From contig OZ007570.1 in assembly GCA_963931925.1 (NCBI GenBank), forward strand, positions 71,553,421 through 71,617,420: a stretch of DNA of 64,000 bases, in the 5' to 3' direction. Shown here in pieces: positions 32,418 through 43,800 of this stretch. The notes below the pieces were generated by a model. The model searched no databases, had not been told where the DNA came from, and worked only from the letters and a program-made list of their open reading frames with translations. Both the position numbers and the translations under genes were made by a program. This DNA comes from Onchidella celtica. Lineage: Eukaryota; Mollusca; Gastropoda; Systellommatophora; Onchidiidae. How positions within the stretch are numbered: the stretch's first letter is position 1; every line of letters begins with the position of its first letter.

Positions 32418-33581
32418 TTCATTGTTTTACTCTGAAGTCCGTTATCGTCTTGACTGAAAATGTTGGATGCAGGTCTATGACTCTCTCCACATTTTTATGT
32501 GTGTTTTTTCGCCAACATTTACATGGGCTCTAAGTGCCGATTTTGCTTCTTTATTTTAAACACATTCTTTTTTCGGTCTCTTCCTTTGTCATGAGCTTTG
32601 AATATGATTTCTGTACTAAGTTTGACTTTGACTTTGACGACACATCAGCAGGAAAATGGCCGCTCTACGCCTTTCACCCTCAATGTCGGTATGTTATTTA
32701 TTATGTTTCGTATTCATCAGTTTAAATTTCACAAGTGAAGAGTTCATAGATCATTCTTGTCAAACTTAATATTGAACCTGGGAATCCTGGGCAAGATGTA
32801 GAACGCTGGGAACACAACATAACTAAATGTCGGGAGGAATGGACCGGGCGAAACCTGTACATTTATGAGAACCACACGTTGACCAGTGGCGAGGAGACAC
32901 GCTGTCCCTTTTTCTCACAATATGATAGTTTGAAGTGTGTGTGCGCTTTTCTTAATCACAGGGGCAAGAAATCGGTGGAAATGGTGACGGTGACAGTGCT
33001 GTTGGCAAAGATGGATTTGATGACACTGGCGTTAGCAGTAACTGTTGTACTTGTACAATAATCGTACCCTGTAGCTGGTGTGTATAGAATTACTGCACCA
33101 GGCTACAGATCTGTATGAACACGATGTATGCGGCACTTCTGTGACGAGGTCGCTTTTGGCAGAACGGAAACACAGAATATATCGCTGTCGCTGCACTACT
33201 TACAATGTATGTATTCGTACATGACTTGTGGCTCCGTAAACGTGATTTGGTGTCAGCGTCCTGCTTTTTTCAGGGGACGTCACTCCAGTAAAATTAATTT
33301 CATTGGAGGAAAGTATGAGTTATTGTTCTTTTGAAACGCAGACACCTTATATTCTTCTGAGTCTTATCAGAGCGCCGACTGAGATAAGCATAATGTCGGT
33401 GAACGTTTACTTACGGTGCTTACTTTTATTCTTGCTAAGTGACTTCAGTCCCCGTTATGAAGCAGCTTAAGAAACTATAAATGTCAATTTTACTTGTCAT
33501 CAATGTAGTTTTGTTTGGAAATTTGCATTATCTTACTGACCTGGTTGTTGTGTTCCCATTTTTTTTATTGGTATGCGAATA
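31890..33581. other. Unassigned sequence with imperfect local repeats
   Basis: In 32100-32350 a segment (GTATTATTTCATTGTCGTCT, then GACGACCACCCGA) recurs in diverged form about 150 bp on, and a short GA run lies at 32394-32416. An ATG followed by a GTATGT donor occurs at about 32657-32693, but no gene could be built. Confidence 0.4.
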
Positions 33582-33690
33582 GGAGGTGTATGGGGTGTCA
33601 GAGGTGGTGTATGGGCTGTCAGAGGTGGTGTATGGGCTGTCAGAGGTGGTGTATGGGCTGTCAGAGGTGGTGTATGGGGTGTCAGAGAAA
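33582..33690. repeat. 21-bp minisatellite, about five units
   Basis: The unit AGAGGTGGTGTATGGGCTGTC is repeated in tandem with one or two base differences (GGGGTGTC in the outer units), so it is young or homogenised. Because 21 is divisible by three it is open in several frames without coding. Confidence 0.95.
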
Positions 33691-34486
33691 GGTATTATCT
33701 GTCGTTGTGTGTGTAGGGGAGAGGGGGGCGGTAGGGGTGTATATAGACCGGAATGAGTGATTACACGTCGATAGACTATTGGCCAAAATTTAACTATAGT
33801 TGTAATAACATTTGACGCATTCCTGCGTATCAAAACTAGCATATTCGAGCAATAAAATTCTTTTGGCGAAACTTCGTGCCAAGCCCAGCTACATACCTAG
33901 ATCTAGGTCACATCAGTAACGATGCCTTTTGTTTTCACACAATTCCTTGAATACACAAAAAATGTGACACTGATAAAGATAATAATTTCAACCAGCAATT
34001 TGTAAAGTGAGGCATGAAACGCAATCCGGATCATACTTTTCGATTTTACTTGCCGAAAATGAGTCTCTCTTTTAAAAAATCATAAATACATAATAATTAT
34101 TAAGACTGAATGTGGTCCAAATGAATGTGTCCCCGTAATTTATCCAAAGTCGTGTCAGTACACATCACTTCATAATTCTTTTATCTCAAAGTCATGAAGT
34201 TTCAGGTGTTTACATGTTCCCCACTCACTCCATCATTGTATAATTCATGTTCTTGTGATTCGTTCTCTGTCATCAAGGCTTTTCTTTCCTTGTTCCAATC
34301 AAAACAGAAAAACAAAACAGAAGAAAATTATTTATTAGTTCCAATCAGAATATTATTATGAATTTCTATTAAAGACCCTTCCCACTATTTCTAGGAAATA
34401 ATATTTCAGTACAAGTGTAGGGGGAAACATTTACATGAATATCAATATATTACCAAGGATTATGCTGAAATTTAATACTATTGTTG
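33691..34486. other. Unassigned intergenic sequence
   Basis: AT-rich; only the low-copy CTAGATCTAGGTC repeat at about 33896 is recognised. Confidence 0.45.
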
Positions 34487-35271
34487 TATTCTTCTTCTTC
34501 TTCTTCCTCTTTAAGTGCCGGATCTGGAACAGATATCGAGGATCATGGTTCGCCACTCATTCCTCGGCTCGGATGCTCTCAAAAAGCCCATATTGTCCTG
34601 GTTTTTCCCTGTCGCCCATCTGTTCAAACTCTCTAAGTATGTCATTCTTTGTTGTACCTCCCTTTTTTTTTTTTTTGCCCTCTATTTTTGCAGTTAGAGC
34701 AAAGAGTTCAAGACCTTTGTGTTGATTCATTCAGGTCTCCCATGAACTGCAATTGTCTTCTCCTAACTGTTTTTATTGGTGATCTCTCCGTGTTGGTGTC
34801 TTTCGCCACCATTTCATGCGATTTCCTTTCCTTCCATGAAATATTTAGGAGTCTCCTGGAAAACCATATTTCCTTTGCCTCTGGCTTCCTTTCCACGTAT
34901 GTAGTTAACGTCCAGCATTCACATCCGTACAGGAGGGTTGACTACAACAGCTCTTCAAAACCCTCTTTTTGGTTAACATTGAGATGTTTCTATTCTTTAG
35001 GATTGAGCTCATTTTATTAAAGTAATCTTTTACCTTCGCAATTTTTCTTTTTATTTCTGTTGTACATTGTTGTACATGTTGTACATGTTTAATCTACTCA
35101 CCTTTACTTATGAGATTACAGATAGGGTTTACCGCCTTTTTAGATATTGTCATGCATTCTGTTTTCTTTATGTTAAAGGATAACCCCTAACTTTCACTTT
35201 CGGTCACCATAGTATCCAGAAGCAGTTGAAGGACTCTTTCTGAACCTGCCATTAAGACAGTGTCATCAGCA
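34487..35271 (-). mobile_element. LINE fragment, RTE/Ingi-like C-terminal half
   Basis: On the minus strand the fragment begins inside the reverse transcriptase active site (DADDTVLMAGSE, then GLSFNIKKTE), and continues to SRRLLNISWKERKSHEMV and VRRRQLQFMGDL, the usual post-RT region. It ends WRTMI-like and closes with a (GAA)n tail at 34487-34510. It is 5'-truncated exactly where a Helitron begins and carries stops, so it is dead. Confidence 0.75.
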
Positions 35272-36154
35272 TCTATATTAATAAAAGTGAAACTTTACGA
35301 CAATTCCAGCGCGCCTTTCGCTACTCCTCTGTAGATGCTGATTCGGTGGCCCTCAGATTTTATACAGCGCTTAATATAGACTGTCGTCGTGTCGCCGGCG
35401 CAAAAAATACAGAAATAATTAATAACTCGCGGAACGTTTGTATTAGTTTCTAGGCTGCAACACATTGGCGTTCGATCTATTTTTTCGGCAAATTAATGTA
35501 ATTGAGATTGGTTCCGGTATCTGTATCACACTCACAAAACAACTTCCGGTTAGGACTAGTTTGAATGATGAGATTGAGTTAGAGTATGAAATTTTGAAGG
35601 AAATATTTTTATTATAGATCTCGGAGTGTCAGTCATGCCAAGAAAACTTTGTCGAAAGGCTAGATCTAGGCCTCTCACGCCTCGAGGGTCGAACTAGAGC
35701 TAATGCTCAAAGTAGTCAAAGAAAGGAAAATGTAGATCTAATAATAATATTTTAAAAAACCACGTGATTTTGACTAAGACCTACAGCCGCTCACAGAGCT
35801 CGGGTTTGCTTGACATTTTTGCATGTGCCCTCCCTTCCACCCCCAAAAGGTTCTTTTTTAGATTTGGAGTCTTGAAAAGGTGAGGAAGTATTTTTTTGAG
35901 TTTGAGGTTGCTTTATGCCGCTAATTGATTACCTCCGATCCTTCATTTTTACGAACACATCGACCCATGAAAAATTCTCGGTGCGCACTACTGTGCACTG
36001 TGTACTACTGTGATACTATCCTATCTATCTATTGATCGCCGATTTTATGTGGATGACCCAAAGTGTCTCGACATCAATGTCTTTGTGCTGATTCCTTTCG
36101 GTCTGGACTGGTGAGCTTTGTTTTTTACCATTCGAAGAACGGGACAGTTACTAG
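35272..36154 (+). mobile_element. Non-autonomous Helitron, both ends present, family B
   Basis: The 5' end is TCTATATTAATAAAAG, starting with TC after A (35271). The 3' end is a hairpin (CCATTCGAAGAACGG, one mismatch), GACAGTTA, then CTAG and T (36155), as expected for insertion between A and T. Length 883 bp, no helicase coding. The body is shared with 21683-22118; the hairpin end is shared with 63600-63627. Confidence 0.75.
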
Positions 36155-36155
36155 T

Positions 36156-37930
36156 TGTAATAAAGACTGTAAAGAGCATGGCTTCTTTCACTGTTAGGAA
36201 CTCAGGGAATTTTGGAATCATATAGCCAATGCCATTCTCATGAAACAGGCCATAAATTATTCATTGACGAGGTGTCAGCACTCTCTCGAATAGTTAAAGC
36301 AGCCACAAGGACATTGACATTATTGTCGCGATGTGGGTTAGATGGGGATAATTCGACTGACACTCTTTCGAGGTCCGCTCCCACAATCGATGAACACACA
36401 AAAAAAAATACTTGCACTCTAAAAACTAAATACATCAATTGCTTTGATTTTTAGCAGAACTGTAGGGCAGTTTAATTACAGGAATTAATGTAACACATAT
36501 AATTATAAATATAAATATCAATTCAAAGGCAACTGAATCTAACTAATGAAACTACAGCTTTCTATAAAGACTAACTTATTCACTCTAACTACTTGCAGGT
36601 CATATGAGTTATATGCCATATAGAATCCGCGCACGTGGCGACGGATATAACAGTTTAAATTCTATTAATTCAATGAGACATGTTATGATATGGACATTTC
36701 CTCTAGACACGCCATGGAGAATGCTTGTACAACCATGCGTTGTCTGGCGGTAGCTCTGAAACTGTCTTCAAAAGTAAGTAGAACGGTTCACTTTCATCAT
36801 TACAAATTAGTATGGACTCTCACCATGCGGCCCTCACTGGGAGTGAGAGCACTGGATGTAAACGCTGTGGGTTTATATCAAACCAAGTAGCTTAGGCTCT
36901 GGAGCTTTAAATCAGGCGCTCCTCACAATATGGACTGCTCAACTGCGTCTCTTATGTCTCTCATGTGGCTGAGGACTGTCGCCGTCCACCTCGTAAATGG
37001 ATTGTCTACATGTGACATCTATCTAAGCTCTGCACGGGTTTAAATACTAAAGCTATGTCTCGACCTTCCGTCCAGATCCATACATTTGATTGGTGCAACC
37101 ACCTCTAGCTCAGCTGCCGAACCGAGTTATTTTAAGTAACAGCCCTACGCAACGACCTTGGGTCGACATCAAAGGTCGAATCATTCAAGACAATAAAATG
37201 TAATTTTATAGCAATAAATTCTTAACATGTTCAAAACCCCGAGCTTTTACTCTGGATCACTGATTTTCTGTACGCCAACAGACGTCTCAATAACATTTAA
37301 TTCCTACTCACCCCTTCCCTCTCTACTAAACCTAGTTCAAAACACGAGATATAAAAAGTGCTCAGTCATGCACACCTACGCTGTCCGTCTATCCTTCCCC
37401 ACACCTTCTGTCTATCTAATAGGAAAAAAACTGTTCAAAACAAATTGTTTACGAGACCAAGTTATGCTGGCTCGCACAATAATTACGTTTGTAAAAATTA
37501 CTCACTGCTCTCTCACAAAAATTTACTCAGTGGAAACATTTATGAATCAAATCTGTTCTTGACAATTATGATGATCCTCCTCGGCACCTGGCACATTTTG
37601 TTTCAGGCCAGATCAGTGTTAAGCCTGGATGGAAATATTGCTTGAGTGAAATAAAAAAATTTAAAAAGCGGGGGGGGTGGGTGGGGGGGGGCGAGGAGAG
37701 AGGGGCACAAAAAAAAAACATGTATCAATAAGGTGAAATAATCGGTTAAAGCTAAAACTGGCATCTGAGACAGAAATGTAAATTAGAGAAAAGTATTTTA
37801 AAGTATGTCATGGACAAATAAATAAAACTGGACTGGATGATTGTAAAATGTTGGAGAGGGAGAGACCGAGAACAAAACAATCATCAGTCAAGATTTTGAA
37901 AACATTTTGTATTATCTTTGTACTTGGTGA
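36156..37930. other. Unassigned intergenic sequence
   Basis: Nothing coding is recognised. A G-rich run at 37669-37702 could form a quadruplex. Confidence 0.45.
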
Positions 37931-38149
37931 TTACTGAAACTGATATAAATCACTGGGTTCGATCCCCAATTTGATCATTTGCCCTTTTTCATCCCGATTG
38001 GCTTTTTTGAGCACCAAATAGTCACATACACTTCTAATCGCCTCACATTTTCCCTGATGACAGTCAAAGTGGTCGACGTATTCTACTCCAGTAACGGCGA
38101 CAAAAAGGAGATCTCCTTGTGGCACGACTGAGGCACAACTTTGAACGAT
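37931..38149 (-). CDS. Possible coding segment, unknown protein
   Basis: An open minus frame of about 73 codons reads SCASVVPQGDLLFVAVTGVE, then a cysteine-containing stretch (HFDCHQGKCEAIRSVCDYLV) and a charged end (KKANRDEKGQ), and stops at 37931. The amino-acid usage looks protein-like and base composition rises locally. There is no ATG, no clear splice sites and no family I can name. Confidence 0.25.
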   Translation of the reverse strand: MVQSCASVVPQGDLLFVAVTGVEYVDHFDCHQGKCEAIRSVCDYLVLKKANRDEKGQMIKLGIEPSDLYQFQ

Positions 38150-38459
38150 TCAGCAGTGCCGCTAACGTCCCCTTGTAGAGCTGTCGACGTAAGTTAGAAA
38201 TTGATCTGGGCCACTGACGGGCGAGAGAACCGCTGCTGGCGGGCCACTAGAGCGCCACGAACAAAATCAACGCTGGTAAGTCACCTCATTTGATGGGGCT
38301 CTAAGCTGACGTTCTTTTTGGTGCAGGACAAGGAACATAAAAAGTAAAACTGGGGCAAACAACATAAATTCTAGAGTTTACATGAATCAATCAGCAAAAT
38401 CCAAAAGAAAAAAATTACCTGAGAGTTTCCAAAATGTATTAACATTTAATTCGCCCAAG

Positions 38460-38635
38460 AGGAAGGCCGCGCGGAACGTGGAGAAGAGCCAGAGAAAATG
38501 ATGTGCAACGAAGCGGAAAGACTTGGAATAATGTAAAGAGGCTGGCCCATGATAGAGAGGGATGGAAAGTGTTTGTTGGTGGCCTATACCCTGATCCAGG
38601 GTGAGAAAGGCAATGATGATGATGATGATGACTTC
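38460..38635 (+). mobile_element. LINE C-terminal fragment with (GAT)n tail
   Basis: The plus strand reads GRPRGTWRRARENDV, then WNNVKRLAHDREGWKVFVGG and a stop at 38602-38604, the familiar end of RTE/Ingi-type LINE ORFs (GRPxxTWRR, DRxxWRxxV). A GAT trinucleotide tail at 38614-38632 follows. Strongly 5'-truncated. Confidence 0.8.
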
Positions 38636-39121
38636 ATCTTCACAAACACACTAATTAAATATCGTGACTGAGTGGAGTTGAGGTGAAGGGAGGATTGTGT
38701 TAAGGATATTTTGTCAAAAACGGGCAAAAATAAAAAGTTGTATGTTGAACACGGAAATTGAACACGGGTCTGAATTGAAATCTATTAATCTGAACACGGT
38801 GAGTAACTGCTAAGCATTCGATCTCCTAAACTTTCAATGACAAAAGAAAACAATAGTGTAACCATAAGTGACCTATTGAGATGTATCGAAACATTCTAGC
38901 AATATGTTTTCTATCAACAGTGTCATGAAATGAATACACTTTCAGAAAGGTGCATCAAGAAATTAATGACTTATTTATTTTAAAAAAACAAAAAAAAAAA
39001 CTAAAGAAAAACCTTTTCATGAAAACAGCTGTTCCACGGCAAATATCCTTATGGACATCTACAAAACCCTTTCGAGCGAATGTCACAGAAACATTTCATT
39101 TGCTTAATTGAAGCGGAATAT
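38636..39121. other. 3' flank of GPCR, unassigned
   Basis: Should include the GPCR 3' UTR (gene on the minus strand); nothing else is seen. Confidence 0.45.
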
Positions 39122-40132
39122 TTACCGGTAGGTGCGCCTGTGCATTAAGCACGGGAAAAGTGTTTTAAACTCTTGTCTGAAGTTTTCATTCGCGACGACA
39201 TAAATGAGAAAGTTAAAGGTGGAATTCAAAAATAAAAGCATCCTCATAAACTGTCCGTCAACTTTACAGAAAATGACTGTTCCAGAATATATGTTGCAAA
39301 GATAGACGATTAAATAATGTGTCCCGTTAAAAACGATATACACAGTACACACAGATAATAACGTTGCCGTTGTTTTTGAAATTGCAGGAGAGGCCTGGGT
39401 GTCTCTTGTGGCCACTGTTTTGGACATCAGTTTTCTGCGTCTTCGAGACTGGATCTTGATTTGTATTCCTATCATGGCACAGCCCACGGTGACAAAGGTC
39501 AATGGTACAGTGGTTGTGAGGTTGTTGAACAAATGGTAGTAAACGTAATAATCGCCGCTCCGTGCATCCCGCAACGCCCTTTCCGTTGGATAATGCCTGC
39601 CGACCCATGTACCACTCACGTTGTACTGACGAAGGGTAAGGTACGATTGAATATGTACGGCATAACAAATCCAGAACAGATAATTGCAAATTACAGCAGT
39701 CCACATACGAGCCGGATTGATAATCAAATGGAATTTCAAAGGAAAAGTTACGGCAACGAGACGCTCAACAGTTATATAAACAGGTATAATGGCTGAAGTG
39801 TGGAGTCCCACGCCTGCAGCCGTTCCCATGGTAATGTTGACCACATGTAATATAGAATTAACATATTTAGAATACCGATATCCATCGTTGATGTCGTAAA
39901 GAGTTATCAGTATGGACAGGGATGGAAAAAGATGTGTCACATCTGCTATAGCCAACGTTAAAAGTAAAATATTTGAACATTTCTTCAGACCTAAACGTGT
40001 GATCACGACAATGCTCATCACATTGCCCACAATGCCAATGACAGCAAAGAGAGGATTGACACAAAAACCAACCACCCATCGTATGGTAAAGATGACTAGT
40101 TTTTCATCTGAGTCAAGGCTTGTTTTATTCAT
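39122..40132 (-). CDS. Rhodopsin-like (class A) G protein-coupled receptor
   Basis: A 336-residue intronless ORF starting at ATG (MNKTSLDSDE). Seven hydrophobic helices lie at about 22-47, 53-79, 103-126, 143-163, 206-227, 253-279 and 294-315. Class A marks: GN in TM1 (IVGNVMS), LAIAD in TM2, ER of the DRY motif in TM3 as TVERLVAV, and NFLIY in TM7 for NPxxY, followed by a helix-8-like ENFRQEF. Odd: no cysteine at the top of TM3 or in the second extracellular loop, so the usual disulfide is absent, and TM6 lacks CWxP (VCTVYIVFNG). N-glycosylation sites are at the N-terminus (NKT) and extracellular loops. It would signal from the plasma membrane. It resembles orphan peptide or chemosensory-type receptors expanded in molluscs; the ligand is unknown. 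Confidence 0.88.
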   Translation of the reverse strand: MNKTSLDSDEKLVIFTIRWVVGFCVNPLFAVIGIVGNVMSIVVITRLGLKKCSNILLLTLAIADVTHLFPSLSILITLYDINDGYRYSKYVNSILHVVNITMGTAAGVGLHTSAIIPVYITVERLVAVTFPLKFHLIINPARMWTAVICNYLFWICYAVHIQSYLTLRQYNVSGTWVGRHYPTERALRDARSGDYYVYYHLFNNLTTTVPLTFVTVGCAMIGIQIKIQSRRRRKLMSKTVATRDTQASPAISKTTATLLSVCTVYIVFNGTHYLIVYLCNIYSGTVIFCKVDGQFMRMLLFLNSTFNFLIYVVANENFRQEFKTLFPCLMHRRTYR

Positions 40133-40861
40133 GTTTCTGTGAAATGTGAACTATCTTGGCTTGTCAGTAAGAACGTCGTCTTCAGGTTGCAACAAAGTCG
40201 AGCGGGGCTTTTTCTGCAATAGAATTGGTCCTAGTCCTTATAAAGGAATTATACAAGTTAAATGCACTAGCAGTATTTGAATTTAAAAAAAAAATAATAA
40301 AAAGAGATGATGACATGTATAACTGAGGAAAGGCGATGTCTCAACTTTAATGACATCAGAATGATAATGCGCCTGTACCACTTTTCCCTTCCAGAATTTT
40401 CTACAACCTTTTTTGTTTAAGCAGTGACCTTTCATGGATTCATCTGGGTATCTCGTGCGATTTGCTACACAGTGTAATACTTGTGCTCTCAAATGGATGG
40501 ACTGACATTTATGGGGTGCAAAAAGGCATCAAACAAATCCATAAACTGACATCATGGAGGTGAGTCACTGAAAAACATTTAACCTTTGTTCTTGTCATTT
40601 TGTAAGCTTATAGCTAAAATGCTTAAGTGTTCAGTAAAATCATAATCACGTGAAAGTTTAGCCCTCCCAGTCGCACTCCCTTCTTCTTCTGCTTTTGCTT
40701 ACTTTGGATTGGGCAGGATACTGTCTTCATTACTTTAGTGAAGCTGCATTTTTTGTTCAAGTCAGTCCCCCCCCCCCCCATTCCCTCCGGCCTCGTTTTC
40801 ATAATAAAAATTTGATATTGAGAGAAAGTGCACATTGATGCACAGTAAAAGTTCGTCCATC
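40133..40861. other. GPCR 5' flank, unassigned
   Basis: Presumed promoter region of the GPCR; no TATA or clear initiator stands out. A C-run lies at about 40767-40779. Confidence 0.4.
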
Positions 40862-43800
40862 AGGTATGATGATGACCTTAACAACACCAGAGGAATAAAG
40901 AACAGAAATTGTTGAGAATTTCAACACATGGACAATAAAGAGAACTAAAGGACACAGAGGACAGAATGGAAAGACTGTTCTTTCATGACTTATGGCTTCT
41001 CATGTGACTGATAAGTCCTATTTTTGCCCTGCAGACCCTTCCGCATAAATGACAAGAGTGCTCCGTTGGTTCAGTACCACTGGGCTTTTTCTTGCGCCGT
41101 TCTCTTTTTTTGATAGCCTGCTGGACTCTGTCAGCTTCCCATGCTTTGCTGCCTCTGGTAAGGGCCGCCCTCCAATTTGCACGATCAAGCGAGAGCTTTT
41201 CCCACTCACTCACATCAATGGCAAAGGCCTTCAGTGATTGCTTGAGAGTGTCTTTGTAACGTCTCTTTGGGGCCCCAACATTCCTCGTTCCATTGGAGAG
41301 CTCAGAGAAGAAGATTTGCTTAGGGAGTCTGGAGTCGGGCATTCTGACAACATGTCCTGCCCAACGTAGCTGAATTTTTTTCAGGTGGCAGAAGATGCTC
41401 AATTCCTTGGCACGATTGAGGACCTCAGTGTCTGGAATTTTATCCTGCCATTTGATCCTTAAGATCTTTCTAAGGCAGGCCAGATGAAAGTGATTTAGCT
41501 TTCTGGCATGCGATTGGCACACTGTCCAGGTTTCAGCCCCATAGAGTAGGGTGGGAAGGACCACAGCATTGTACACTTTCAGCTTAATGTCTGTGCGAAT
41601 GCCGGCAACATCCCATACTCTCTTTCGAAGCCTGCCAAATGCAGAGCTGGCTTTGCTGATTCTTGGGAGAATTTCAGTATCAACACGAGCCGCGGAAGAC
41701 AGTGTACTGCCAAGATAGGTGAAGTTCTCCGACACCTTCAGAAGACTGTCATGGACTTTGATATTTGGGGTCACAGGATACTTGTCGTCTGGAGTAGGCT
41801 GATGGAGCACTTCCGTCTTCTTTGTGCTTATTGTGAGGCCAAAGTTGTCACAGGCACTAGAGAACTTATCAACACAGTTTTGCATGCTATCCTCATCGTG
41901 TGCCAGAAGTGCACAATCATCAGCAAATAGTAGGTCACAGACTTGACTACTTTTGGTTTTGGTTTTTGCCTGAAGTCTCCTGAGGTTGAATAGACTGCCA
42001 TCAGTTCGGTACTTGATGCTTACCCCTTGAGGAGGAGAGCTAAAGGCTTCTTGTAGCATTGCAGAGAACATGATGCTGAACAGAGTTGGGGCTAAGACAC
42101 AACCCTGTTTTACCCCATTTGTGACAGCAAAGGGCTCTGAAACATTGCCGTTACTTTTGACTGCAGCTTGCATGCCATCATGAAACTGGCGCACTATTGT
42201 GATGAATTCGGGTGGACACCCAAACTTCGCCAAGATTTTCCAGAGGCCTTCACGACACACTGTGTCAAATGCTTTTGTGAGGTCAACAAATGTGATATAC
42301 AGCGCTTTATTTTGTTCCATGCATTTTTCCTGAATCTGTCTGGCAGCAAAAATCATATCCGCCGTTCCCCTCTCTTTACGAAAGCCACATTGGCTCTCGG
42401 GAAGCAAGTCATTTGACGAGAGGTGATCAAGAAGGCGATTCAGAAGCATTCTTGCCAATATTTTGCCACCAATTGAAAGTAGAGAGATTCCCCGATGGTT
42501 GTCACAGACTTGGCTGTCCCCTTTGTTTTTGTACAGATGGATGATTGAAGCATCTTTGAAGTCCTGTGGCAGCTTCCCTGCTTTCAACATATGATTGAAC
42601 AACTCGGTCAACCTTTCAATAAGCTTTTCTCCACCGAAGGCATACACCTCAGCAGGAATTGAATCCACGCCTGGTGATTTGTTAAAGGACATCTGATTTG
42701 TGGCAGTTCGGGTCTCATTTGCTGTGAATGGCTTGGCAAGAGCTGCATTAATAGGAGTCTGAGGGAGGCGGTCAATGGACTCAGTATTTATATTTGATGG
42801 CCGATTTAGCACACCTCCGAAATGTTCTGCCCAACGCTGAATTATGGCATTCAATTCAACAATGCGTGTTGAACCATCTGACGCAAGAAGTGGCGTAATG
42901 CCAGAGCGGGATGGTCCAAACACAGCTCGGGGGCTCTCAAAGAACTTTCTAGTGTTGTTTGTGTCGGCATATTTCTGAGTTTCTCTTACTCGCTCTTCTA
43001 GCCAGTCATTTTTCATTTTCCTCAGCTTCTTCTGGAGTACACCCTTACATGCACGCAGTGCATCAGCTTTTGCTGTGGAAGAGGGGTCACTGAAGTGAGC
43101 TTGGATAAGACTATTTTTTTCTTTGATGAGCACTTTGATTTCATTATCATTATCATTGAACCAGTCCTGGTGCTTGCGGACAGGAAAACCAACTGTGCTG
43201 CTGGCGCAAGAGTGTACAGTCGTATTTAGGTCAGTCCAGCTCTGTTCAATGTTCTCAGGGTCAAAAGTCACGCAATCCAATTTTGAGGAGAGTTCTGATG
43301 AGAGCTCGCTCTGTTTCTCAGCTGAGCAGAGTTTTGAAACATTTAGGCGTTTAGGTGGCGCTTTCCCTTGAGGGCGTCTATTGCGTCTCAATGTTAGTCT
43401 GAGCTTGCAAACAATGAGTCTGTGGTCAATTCCACACTCGGCACCACACATCGCCTTTGTGACAAGGACATCCTTTCTGTCAGTCTTCCTCAAAATGACA
43501 TAGTCTATGAGATGCCAATGCTTTGAGCGGGGATGCATCCATGACGTTCTGTTTCTCACGGGGAGACTAAAATTTGTGTTGGTAATGAACAGGCCAAATT
43601 CAGCGCACAAAGTAAGTAAGCGCAACCCATTGTTATTGCATGAACCAACTCCATGAGGGCCAAAAACATTTGGCCACGCTGAGATTTCGGAGCCAACCCT
43701 AGCATTGAAGTCCCCTAAGAGAATCAGCTTATCAGCTGCCGGGACAGAGCATATGACAGATTCTAGATCAGAATAGAACTTGTCTTTGGCTTCATCTGGG

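Noticed and set aside
37950-37970. tRNA-like B box (GGGTTCGATCCCC)
   Set aside because: No A box, anticodon stem or acceptor pairing around it; a chance match or unrelated repeat.
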